Shown piece by piece: positions 57,412 to 64,000 of a DNA stretch of 64,000 bases. Made by a program: the position numbers and the translations under genes. Below the pieces are notes generated by a model. It was not told where the DNA came from. It ran no database searches and was given only the letters and a program-made list of their open reading frames with translations. This stretch comes from Haloechinothrix alba (lineage in GTDB: Bacteria > Actinomycetota > Actinomycetes > Mycobacteriales > Pseudonocardiaceae). Location of the stretch: the NCBI RefSeq assembly GCF_900188115.1, contig NZ_FZNW01000001.1, positions 1 through 64,000 on the forward strand, read 5' to 3'. Each line of letters starts with the position of its first letter. The first letter of the stretch is position 1.

Positions 57412-57721
57412 CTCGTTCAATCTCCTGACTCCGACGCGATAAGCCCGCCCCAGGACGTCTCTGTCCTGGCGCGGGCTTCGTTGCCGGCGACCGAATAACT
57501 TCGCGCCCCCGTCGAAGGTCGGTTACCGCGACGGGGTGCTCGATTGCGGGATCCTTCGAGACTAGCCGGATTAAGCGCCGATGGCTGGGGGGTGTCCTGT
57601 CGGTTCTCTCACAAGAACGATAAGGGAATCGATTCAGATTGCTCCAACTCGCTGAACGGGTGACACCGCACAGGGCGGTGAGTTGTGTGCAATCACACCC
57701 TTGCGGGCGCGGTGAGAATCG
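57412..57721. other. pckG leader and promoter region
   Basis: This 310-bp gap has no gene. On the minus strand it must hold the pckG promoter; the region 57590-57650 is AT-richer and contains TTGGAG and TTATCG patches, but I cannot fix a -35/-10 pair. A short palindrome GTGTG-CAAT-CACAC lies at 57685-57698, near the end of the DUF6802-like gene. The leader hairpin is listed separately. Confidence 0.45.
57441..57478 (-). promoter_or_regulatory. Hairpin in the pckG 5' leader
   Basis: AAGCCCGC-CCAGGAC pairs with GTCCTGG-GCGGGCTT around a six-base loop, with one internal mismatch. It ends about 30 bp upstream of the pckG ATG. It could be the terminator of the upstream DUF6802-like gene or an attenuator in the pckG message; the sequence does not decide. 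Confidence 0.55.
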
Positions 57722-58387
57722 CTACCGGGTGACCCACTGCCCGCTGGCGGGGTCGACGGCCGCCACACCGCTCGCGGCGGAACCGCTCTCCCCGGAACCG
57801 CTCGTCGTGCCGGGAGCCCGCGACTCGCCGGTCTCGATCCACTGACCGTCGCCGGTGTGTTCGAGCACCGTCGACGACCCGTCCGGCGCGACGACCACCG
57901 CCACATCGGCCTGCCCGTCGCCGGTCGAGTCGGTGAAGTAGTACGCCGTGCCGTCCGCTTCCTCCACGACAGCGGTGTCCGGCTCGCCGTCGTGGTCGGT
58001 GTCCACCGTCGCAGGCCCGACCTCGATCCGGCCGTCCGGAAACTCCGCGGTCATCGGGCCGTCCGTCCCGGTCTGCGTCTCGTCCGCGGCAGGCGCCTGC
58101 GTGCCGGGATCGACCGCCACCCACTCCCCGGAGGCCTCGTCGTAGGCCGCGACCGAGACGGGGCGGCCCTGGCTGTCCAGCTCCACATACTCGTCTGCCG
58201 AACCGGAGCCGTCGGTGTCGACGAACGCCCGGGCACCGTCCTCCTCACGGACGAGCACCGTGTCGTACTCGCCGTCCCCGCTGGAGTCGAGGTTCATCTC
58301 GGTGGTGTATTCCTCGCCGTCCACGGTGACCGTCATGTCCTCCGAGGTCGCGACCTCGTCGGTGCCGCCGGACTCGTCGATGTACAT
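57722..58387 (-). CDS. DUF6802-like acidic protein with Asp-rich repeats
   Basis: 221 residues, very acidic. It is built from repeats of the form D-x-(D/S)-G-(D/S)-G-x-x-D (NLDSSGDGEYDTV, VDTDGSGSADEYV, VDTDHDGEPDTAVV, TDSTGDGQADVAVVV), which resemble calcium-binding thrombospondin-3/dockerin-type loops and are typical of the actinobacterial DUF6802 family. No signal peptide or membrane segment is visible from the chosen ATG at 58387; the frame extends upstream without one. The C-terminus ends in a Gly/Ser-rich tail and AAVDPASGQWVTR. It follows the dynamin operon on the same strand, 154 bp away. Role unknown. Confidence 0.75.
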   Translation of the reverse strand: MYIDESGGTDEVATSEDMTVTVDGEEYTTEMNLDSSGDGEYDTVLVREEDGARAFVDTDGSGSADEYVELDSQGRPVSVAAYDEASGEWVAVDPGTQAPAADETQTGTDGPMTAEFPDGRIEVGPATVDTDHDGEPDTAVVEEADGTAYYFTDSTGDGQADVAVVVAPDGSSTVLEHTGDGQWIETGESRAPGTTSGSGESGSAASGVAAVDPASGQWVTR

Positions 58388-58541
58388 CGCCTGGCCCCCC
58401 TTCGCAGATACCCGTCGGAAAGTAGCCCGCGCCGGTGGGCGCGGTCCGATCCTTGGACTCACCGTAAGCCGCCACGGTTCCCCGGCCAAGGCCGCGTCCG
58501 TGCGTTCCGTACCGGCCCCGTACCGCTCCTGCCCACCCCGC

Positions 58542-60365
58542 TCAGGCGAGCGAGCCGAGCAGCTTCCTCGCCCGCTCCTGCCCGTCGGTCACCGCCTTGA
58601 GCTGCCTGGACACCTCACCGAGCCGCCTGGAACGTTCCTGCGCGCTGAGTTTCAACGCCTTGTCCACCTCGGCCAACTCCGCGTCGATGGCCTCGATGCG
58701 CTTGCCGAGAGCGTCGTCCAGCGCCAGCGACAGCTGTTGCTCGGCGTCGATGATCTGCTCGGAGACCAGCTGGTCGAGCATCGCCCGCGCTTCCGCGATC
58801 GACTCGGTCAACCACTGCTTCATGTGCTGCTTGTCCGCGGCGTGCCTGCGCGTACGAGCCATCCACCACCCGGCGCCGAGGCCGACCGCGATGGTCGCAG
58901 GCAGCACGACGGGGTTGAACAGCGCCATCCCGGCGAGCGGCGCCGCGGCGATCTTGCTGGCGCCGAAACCGCCCGACACCCCCATGAACACCAGCAGCTT
59001 GTCCTCCGCCGTCGGCGGGCGCTTGTCCGGGGGACGGACGACCACCTGTGGATGGGTGCCCTTGGCGAACCGGGAGCGCACGACCCGCAGCTCGTCCGGC
59101 GCGAACAGGTCCGCGAGGACCGTCTCGGTGACCTCGTTCAGCCGCTGCCCCAGCAGCTCGGAGAGCTGGCCGGACAGCACGTGGAGGGCGGCGTCCACCT
59201 CCTGCGGCAGGGCTGCCAGCGCGTCCCGGTCGGAGGCGTCGACCTGCTGGCGGAACCAGGACTGCACGTCGCGCGTCCGGCGGCTGACCTCGTGGCTGCA
59301 CTCCAGCCTGGCACGCTGGATCCCGCTGCGCAGCGTCACCTGCCAGCCCTTCGTCGACGACCGCCGCTGGGCGCCCAGCTCATCGCGACGCTCCCGCAAC
59401 GCCTGCGCCTCGTCCTGCCCGGAGGACAGCGAGCGATGCGTCCCCTCGAGCACGCTTGCCTGCTCGTCCAGTGCCGTCAACGCCGCCCGCAACGCGTTGG
59501 CCTCGGCAAGCACATTCGCGCGGCCGACCACCAGGCGCTGCAGGGCTTCCTGCAGGCCTGCGATGCCGGACTGCTCGCGCAGCACCCGTGCGGCCTTCTC
59601 GTTCGGTGCCGACGCGGCCCTTGCGAACATCAGCGCCGACACCGCGTGGAACTCGGCCTCGGCGAACCGGGGCGCGTGCCTGCGCAGCAGCTCCCTGTCG
59701 TTCTCGAGTACCTGCCGCCAGCCGCGGAAGGAGTCGGTCTTCGACAGCACGAACAGGACCGTCTCGACGTTGTCGGCCGTACGCGTCAGGAAGTCGATCT
59801 CGGTCGAGGTGAACGGGGCGGAAGCGTCCACGACGTACAGCAGGGCTGTCGCCGCGGAAGCGGCACGCATCGCGCGCTCGCCGTGCATCGAGTCCAGCCC
59901 GCCCACGCCGGGCGTGTCCACGAGCGTCAACCGCTCCAGCAGCAGGCACGGCCCTGCGACCTCGACGTACTCGGGAGGGAGTTGCCCTGCGGGCAGCTCG
60001 TGCGCCGCGGACGTCCAGCTGACCAGATCGTCGAGCTCGATGGGCAGCTCCGGATGGCTGCCGGGGTAGCACGCCCGTGCCTGCCAGTACTCGGCGTGGT
60101 CGAAACGCAGGTACGTCGCCGTGGCCTGCTCGGCGTCGACCGGCGACAGGTCCGGCTGCGCCAGCAGGGCGTTCACCAGGGAGCTCTTCCCGCGCTTGGT
60201 CTCGCCGACCACGACGACCGAGGGCTTTCCGGCGGCGTTACTCGCGGTGTCGGACACCCAGCGGGCCGCGTCCGCGTCGAGCTCGGTGAGCACCTCGAGC
60301 AGGCCGTCCCTGGCCTGCTCGAGCCGGCTCGCCAGGTCCGGCTTGGTGAAGAACGGGGCCGTCAC
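58542..60365 (-). CDS. Bacterial dynamin-like GTPase (second of the pair)
   Basis: 607 residues. The GTPase domain has P-loop VVVVGETKRGKSSLVNAL (G1), LVDTPGVGGLDS (G3) and VLFVLSKTDSF (G4). The helical stalk includes coiled-coil segments around 300-340 and 560-607 (DAELAEVDKALKLSAQERSRRL). A glycine/alanine-rich hydrophobic hairpin (about 455-500, SKIAAAPLAGMALFNPVVLPATIAVGLGAGWW) is the likely membrane paddle. Relatives include mycobacterial IniA, which supports membranes under cell-wall stress. The GTG at 60365 overlaps the stop of the GrpE-like gene (GTGA), so it is translationally coupled. Confidence 0.9.
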   Translation of the reverse strand: MTAPFFTKPDLASRLEQARDGLLEVLTELDADAARWVSDTASNAAGKPSVVVVGETKRGKSSLVNALLAQPDLSPVDAEQATATYLRFDHAEYWQARACYPGSHPELPIELDDLVSWTSAAHELPAGQLPPEYVEVAGPCLLLERLTLVDTPGVGGLDSMHGERAMRAASAATALLYVVDASAPFTSTEIDFLTRTADNVETVLFVLSKTDSFRGWRQVLENDRELLRRHAPRFAEAEFHAVSALMFARAASAPNEKAARVLREQSGIAGLQEALQRLVVGRANVLAEANALRAALTALDEQASVLEGTHRSLSSGQDEAQALRERRDELGAQRRSSTKGWQVTLRSGIQRARLECSHEVSRRTRDVQSWFRQQVDASDRDALAALPQEVDAALHVLSGQLSELLGQRLNEVTETVLADLFAPDELRVVRSRFAKGTHPQVVVRPPDKRPPTAEDKLLVFMGVSGGFGASKIAAAPLAGMALFNPVVLPATIAVGLGAGWWMARTRRHAADKQHMKQWLTESIAEARAMLDQLVSEQIIDAEQQLSLALDDALGKRIEAIDAELAEVDKALKLSAQERSRRLGEVSRQLKAVTDGQERARKLLGSLA

Positions 60366-60793
60366 CGCGCCGCGCTCCCATCGACGGTGTACACCGTCAC
60401 GACCGGGACGCGCAGCACGGTCTCCCCGTCCACGAATCCTGCGACCTCCGTCTCGGCGATCACCCCGTCGAGCATGGGGTCCACCGTCGGCACGGTGCCA
60501 CCCGCCTCGTGCACGCCGGGGTCGAACCGCGCACCGTCCGGCCGCACCGCGGTGACCCCCACCCCGGCCAGCCCCTCCTCGAGCCGCCCGGCCACGCCGC
60601 CACTGCGGGCCCGGTCGATCGCGTAGAGGCACAGCTCGATCAACGCACGCCGGTCATTCTCCAGTTGCCGCATGTCCGTCTCCGACGGAGCGGCCGCCGG
60701 TTCGGTTCCGCCAGCTCGCTCGACCCGCTCGGCGCGCCCTGTGGAGGCGGGCACCCGCGCCCTCCTCCGGAACGACGGCGACATGGCGGCCAT
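60362..60793 (-). CDS. GrpE-like nucleotide-exchange-factor protein between two dynamins
   Basis: 143 residues. The C-terminal 90 match the GrpE pattern: a helix (RRALIELCLYAIDRARSGG), then the beta-domain with GVTAVRPDGARFDPGVHEAGGTVPTVDPMLDGVIAETEVAGFVDGETVLRVPVVTVY, comparable to the FDP..HEAV....G.V..v...GY..g.rvLRpa.V.V block of GrpE. The N-terminal 45 residues are basic and low-complexity, and the long GrpE dimer helix is much shortened. Housekeeping grpE sits with dnaK/dnaJ, which are absent here. Its ATG overlaps the stop of the upstream dynamin gene (TGATG), and its stop overlaps the next dynamin start. I infer a dedicated cofactor of the dynamin pair, or of an actin/Hsp70-like protein elsewhere. 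Confidence 0.75.
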   Translation of the reverse strand: MAAMSPSFRRRARVPASTGRAERVERAGGTEPAAAPSETDMRQLENDRRALIELCLYAIDRARSGGVAGRLEEGLAGVGVTAVRPDGARFDPGVHEAGGTVPTVDPMLDGVIAETEVAGFVDGETVLRVPVVTVYTVDGSAAR

Positions 60794-62451
60794 CACCCGC
60801 CCTGTGTACCGCTGCCACGCAGCTGCTGCCAGATCAGAAAGTACGTCCGGTGCACGACGTGCGCGACCCGGCCCTGCGCGGGTGTGGCACCGAACGAGGC
60901 GAAGGACCGCCACCAGCCTGCTCGTTCGAGGGCGTGCTCGGTCAGTTCCGCGGCGCCCGCGCCCGGCATGCCCAGCCGCTCGCCGGTGTCGGCGTTGCTA
61001 CCGACCCGCAGGATCTCGTCGGTGAGGTCCCGCGGCATCTCAACGGCACCCGAGACGACCAGCGTCAACGCCTCCAGCATGCGCAGCTGGTGGGCCTCCG
61101 GCCTGGCGAGCAGCACCTCGATGGCGTCGTGCACCCTGGACCGCTCGACAGGGTCGTTCGAGGAGTCGGCCAGCGCGGTCACCGAGGCCAGCGCCGCCGC
61201 GGCCTTGATGCCGTCCGCGCGCGCGGCGAACACCGTGTCCAGCCGCGAGCGCACCGCCTCCAGCCCGGAGGCGTCCAGGACGACCCTGCGCAACGCGCCC
61301 GCGGTGATGTCCGGCTGCCTTCGGATGGCGTCCACGCACCGCCGGATGCCGTACAGGTCCAGCCGCTCGAGCAGCCGGGCGCGCGTGCCCGCGGGAACGT
61401 CGCACTCCCATGCGGTGAAGATGTCGGCCGACATCATCATCGTCTCGAGGTCCTCATCGGCCAGGCCGGCAAGCAGGCGCAGCGACTCGGCGTCGGCCGA
61501 GGTGAACCCGCCCGACTCGGCCGACTCGGCGAGCAGACCGACCACCGGCAGCACGTCGGCCACCCGCGGGCGCAGCGCGGTCGCCTGCCGCTCGGCGAGC
61601 AACGACGCGGCCTTCCAGACGTCGCCGCCCGCCCCGTCCACCGAGTCGGGCACGACGGTGTCGGCCTTGTTCAGCACGGCGATCGCATTGACCGGACCGG
61701 CTTCGGCGTTCGCGGTCGCCGCGGTGAACGCGGCCAGCGCCTGCTGGTCGTCGGCACGCACGTGCTGCGTGACGACGTAGAGCACCGCCTCCGCGCCCGC
61801 CACGGCGTTACGCGAGGTCTCGTCCAGCTCGCCCGTGCCAGGACCGACCCCGTCGTCCCCGCCGGCACCGTCGCTGCCCGTTTCGCCACCCGCGAGCAGC
61901 TCCTCGGTGCGGCGCGCCGATGCGGCGTCCAGCGAGCCAAGCCCCGGTGTGTCGATGACCGTCATGCCCTGCAAGATCGCGTTGGTCAGGTAGACCTCCA
62001 CATGCGAGACCGTGTCGAGCTCCACGCCGAGCGACTCCGGGATCATCCCGTCCGAGGAGAACGGCAGGACCTGGGTGGAGCCGTCGGTACGGACCACCTC
62101 GACGCGATCCACGGTGCCGTACCGGAAACGGGTCACCAGGCGCGTGCACTCACCGACGGCCGTCGGTGCGACCCTGCGCCCGATCAACGCGTTCACCAGC
62201 GTCGACTTCCCGGACTTGATCCGGCCGGCCACCGCGACCTGCAGGGGCGAGGCCAGCCTGCGCAACACCTCGTCGAACCCTGCCGCGGTGCGCGCCCCGA
62301 CCTGCGGCCGCAACCGCCTGCAGAGGTCGGCAACCGACGCCGACAGCGGCCCGGCCAGACGTGGCTGCTCGGTCACGGCCGTCAACGCCCCCATCCCAAC
62401 GGTTCGTACCCGTGCCGGCGCCCGCGGGCTCGCCGGCACACGCTCGCTCAT
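60793..62451 (-). CDS. Bacterial dynamin-like GTPase (first of the pair)
   Basis: 552 residues from the ATG at 62451. G1 is VAVAGRIKSGKSTLVNALIG, G2-region threonine in VGECTRLVTRF, G3 VIDTPGLGSLDA and G4 IAVLNKADTVV. A Gly/Asp-rich insertion (about 180-200, GGETGSDGAGGDDGVGPGTG) follows G3. The rest is helical, with stalk-like segments, and it lacks the strong hydrophobic hairpin of the second dynamin. Paired dynamins of unequal type are known to co-assemble in other bacteria; the 1:1 coupling with a GrpE-like gene between them is notable. It is first in the leftward operon, divergent from the histidine kinase. Confidence 0.9.
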   Translation of the reverse strand: MSERVPASPRAPARVRTVGMGALTAVTEQPRLAGPLSASVADLCRRLRPQVGARTAAGFDEVLRRLASPLQVAVAGRIKSGKSTLVNALIGRRVAPTAVGECTRLVTRFRYGTVDRVEVVRTDGSTQVLPFSSDGMIPESLGVELDTVSHVEVYLTNAILQGMTVIDTPGLGSLDAASARRTEELLAGGETGSDGAGGDDGVGPGTGELDETSRNAVAGAEAVLYVVTQHVRADDQQALAAFTAATANAEAGPVNAIAVLNKADTVVPDSVDGAGGDVWKAASLLAERQATALRPRVADVLPVVGLLAESAESGGFTSADAESLRLLAGLADEDLETMMMSADIFTAWECDVPAGTRARLLERLDLYGIRRCVDAIRRQPDITAGALRRVVLDASGLEAVRSRLDTVFAARADGIKAAAALASVTALADSSNDPVERSRVHDAIEVLLARPEAHQLRMLEALTLVVSGAVEMPRDLTDEILRVGSNADTGERLGMPGAGAAELTEHALERAGWWRSFASFGATPAQGRVAHVVHRTYFLIWQQLRGSGTQGG

Positions 62452-62629
62452 TCGGAGAGCATCCTGCCACGCACGCGCACGACGCGCCGGATCCTCCCCT
62501 CGGCTGGTCATGTGCCGGACCCTGCACCCAACGCACGTCACCAGACTCCGCGCATCAACCCGGGGGCCGAGCCGTCGTGGTCCCACGGGGTGACGCGGTG
62601 GGGTGAGCACCCGGCCTAGTGTTCGGGTC

Positions 62630-63862
62630 ATGCGTCGGTTCAGTCTGTGGATGCGCGCGCATCCGATGGCCGGGGACAGCGCCGTGGCACTGCTGATCGC
62701 CGTGCTCGACATCGGCATCTACCTCAACGGCCCGGAGCGCGCCCGGTGGTACGTGACGCTGCCCGTGGTGCTCGCCACGGTGCTGCCGATCGTGTTCCGC
62801 CGTCGCCACCCGGTCACCGTTGCCTACGTCGTGCTCGTCACCGGGGCGGTGCACGCCGCGCTGGAGCTGCCTCTCGCGGCGATCGTCACCTCCGGCATCG
62901 CGGTCTACACGCTGGTGGTCTACGTCGGCAGGCGGCACGCGGCGTTCTACGTCGCCGTCCTCTCGGCAGCCAGCGTCGTACAGATCCTCGTGGAGGTCGA
63001 GCGCGACCGGTGGATGCTCAGTATCGGGTTCTCCATCGGGGTGTACGTATTCAGCTGGCTGCTCGGGGAGTTCCTCGGTGCGCGCCGGGCCTATCAGGCC
63101 GAGCTGGAGGCGCGCCTGGAGCTGCTCGAATCCGAGCGCGACCACCTCGCCAGGCTCGCGGTGGCCGACGAGCGCGGCCGGATCGCTCGCGAGCTGCACG
63201 ACATCGTCGCGCACTCGGTCAGCGTGATCGTGGTGCACGCGGACGGAGCGCGTTACACGATCGACTCCGATCCGGCCGCCGCCTGCCGCGCGATGGACAC
63301 GATCTCCGAGACCGGCCGATCGGCGCTCACCGAGCTACGCAGGCTCGTCGACGTGCTGCGCAACCCCGACTCCGAAACCGAGCCGTTGCAGCCGCAGCCC
63401 GGGGTGGACGCGCTGACGGACCTGGTCGACCGGGTACGCGCCTCCGGCCTGGACGTGCGCGTGGAACGTGCCGACGACCTGGATGACCTGGATGCCGGCC
63501 TCGCCCTCGGCGTGCACCGGGTGGTGCAGGAGGCCCTGACGAACGTGCTCAAGCACGCCCGCACGAGCGCCCGCACGTACGTGTCGGTCGAGCGGGACGC
63601 CGCCGCCGTGCATGTCACCGTCACCGACGACGGCGCGGGCAAGGCCAACCCTGTGGAGGCCGCCCCGCCCGCACCGGCGGGTGGGAACGGGATCATCGGC
63701 ATGCGCGAGCGCGTGCACGTGTTCGGTGGCACCCTCTCCGTAGGGCCGCGGCCCGGCGGCGGGTGGTACGTACACGCCACGTTCCCCACGGCACCGGCCG
63801 AAGCCGGCACCGGCGGCCAGCAACGGGACAGCTCGACCCCGACCGGGAGGGTCCGTTCATGA
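62630..63862 (+). CDS. Sensor histidine kinase, NarL-type two-component system (HisKA_3)
   Basis: 410 residues. Four or five N-terminal membrane helices (about 15-140) with short loops and no large sensory domain, then a coiled segment (YQAELEARLELLESERDHLARLAV) leading to the dimerisation box ERGRIARELHDIVAHSVSVIVVHAD with the phospho-accepting His at about 187. The ATPase domain has the N-box VHRVVQEALTNVLKHA, the D-box VTVTDDGAGKA and GGNGIIGMRERVHVFGGTLSVGP. The last 30 residues are low-complexity. The small sensor suggests that it detects a membrane or envelope signal. ATG at 62630. The response regulator starts 102 bp later. Confidence 0.93.
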   Translation: MRRFSLWMRAHPMAGDSAVALLIAVLDIGIYLNGPERARWYVTLPVVLATVLPIVFRRRHPVTVAYVVLVTGAVHAALELPLAAIVTSGIAVYTLVVYVGRRHAAFYVAVLSAASVVQILVEVERDRWMLSIGFSIGVYVFSWLLGEFLGARRAYQAELEARLELLESERDHLARLAVADERGRIARELHDIVAHSVSVIVVHADGARYTIDSDPAAACRAMDTISETGRSALTELRRLVDVLRNPDSETEPLQPQPGVDALTDLVDRVRASGLDVRVERADDLDDLDAGLALGVHRVVQEALTNVLKHARTSARTYVSVERDAAAVHVTVTDDGAGKANPVEAAPPAPAGGNGIIGMRERVHVFGGTLSVGPRPGGGWYVHATFPTAPAEAGTGGQQRDSSTPTGRVRS

Positions 63863-63964
63863 GGAAGGACGCGCGCTCCGGCCACCGTGCCCATCGGCGC
63901 CCGATCCCGCGGGTGGGCCTCACCCTCGGTGGGGATATCACTCCGGACGGAGACAGGGGGACTC

Positions 63965-64000
63965 GTGATTCGCGTACTGCTCGTCGATGACCAGGAACTG
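63965..64000 (+). CDS. Response regulator, N-terminal fragment (runs off window)
   Basis: The GTG at 63965, after ACAGGGGGAC, begins MIRVLLVDDQEL, the first strand and acidic pair (DD) of a receiver domain. From its place behind a HisKA_3 kinase it should be a NarL/LuxR-type regulator. Only 12 codons are in the window. Confidence 0.8.
   Translation, partial: MIRVLLVDDQEL

Noticed and set aside
60794-60913. 40-residue extension of the GrpE-like protein
   Set aside because: It would lie wholly inside the upstream dynamin gene; the TGATG overlap at 60793 gives a natural coupled start.
62452-62718. 89-residue extension of the first dynamin
   Set aside because: It overlaps the divergent kinase start, has no ribosome site and no similarity to the family before the ATG at 62451.

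Overview
The window is high-GC, densely coded actinobacterial DNA. GTG starts are common, third codon positions are strongly G/C, and the gene set is typical of the group: GTP-dependent PEP carboxykinase, an MmpL-type exporter, IniA-like dynamins, a DUF222-HNH protein, FabG4/HtdX/FadA2 and DrrAB. By gene content I would place it in or near the Pseudonocardiaceae. That is inference; no rRNA gene is present to test it. I see no rRNA, tRNA, CRISPR array or intact insertion sequence.

Region 1 (1-10.8 kb) is a surface-polysaccharide locus. A leftward operon carries a nucleotide-sugar dehydrogenase, a GT-B glycosyltransferase, a Wzm/Wzt-type exporter and the start of another glycosyltransferase. 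Divergently transcribed are a paralogous GT-B enzyme, an asparagine-synthetase-like enzyme without a glutaminase cysteine, an unknown protein and a two-domain glycosyltransferase.

Region 2 (10.9-26.9 kb) is the unusual part. Within 16 kb lie a sugar-transfer-associated ATP-grasp protein, an Asp/Glu racemase and an enolase-ATP-grasp-acylphosphatase triple fusion. They are followed by a degenerate ATP-grasp-acylphosphatase relative, a 90-residue orphan, a CapA-ATP-grasp fusion, a tandem ATP-grasp protein, a second enolase fusion ending in a TupA-like ATP-grasp, and an SRPBCC protein. A DUF222-HNH gene with an upstream LexA-type box interrupts the run. My working hypothesis is that this locus attaches epimerised or D-amino acids by ATP-grasp ligation to an anionic, uronic-acid-containing glycan made and exported by region 1, in the manner of teichuronopeptide or poly-gamma-glutamate. 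Its product is unknown.

Region 3 (27-43 kb) holds a large beta-helix membrane protein, an amino-acid ABC importer operon, an M20 peptidase with a perfect CRP-type site upstream, a pdhABC-type 2-oxoacid dehydrogenase operon, a TetR regulator with an MmpL exporter that carries a beta-sandwich tail, and FxsA. Region 4 (42.9-48.3 kb) is a lipid module: SCP2 protein, TetR regulator, and HtdX/FabG4 divergent from FadA2. It is probably controlled through a shared palindromic operator seen at three promoters.

Region 5 (48.4-64 kb) contains a DrrAB-type exporter, a MerR/TipA regulator with a textbook 19-bp-spacer promoter, an AAA ATPase, a previously uncalled 53-codon ORF, a secreted S33 peptidase, pckG, a DUF6802-like protein, a translationally coupled dynamin/GrpE-like/dynamin operon, and a two-component system whose response regulator is cut by the window end. 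Two families of palindromic repeats are present. One is intergenic (about 55 bp, four copies). One copy of another lies in frame inside the E2 subunit gene.
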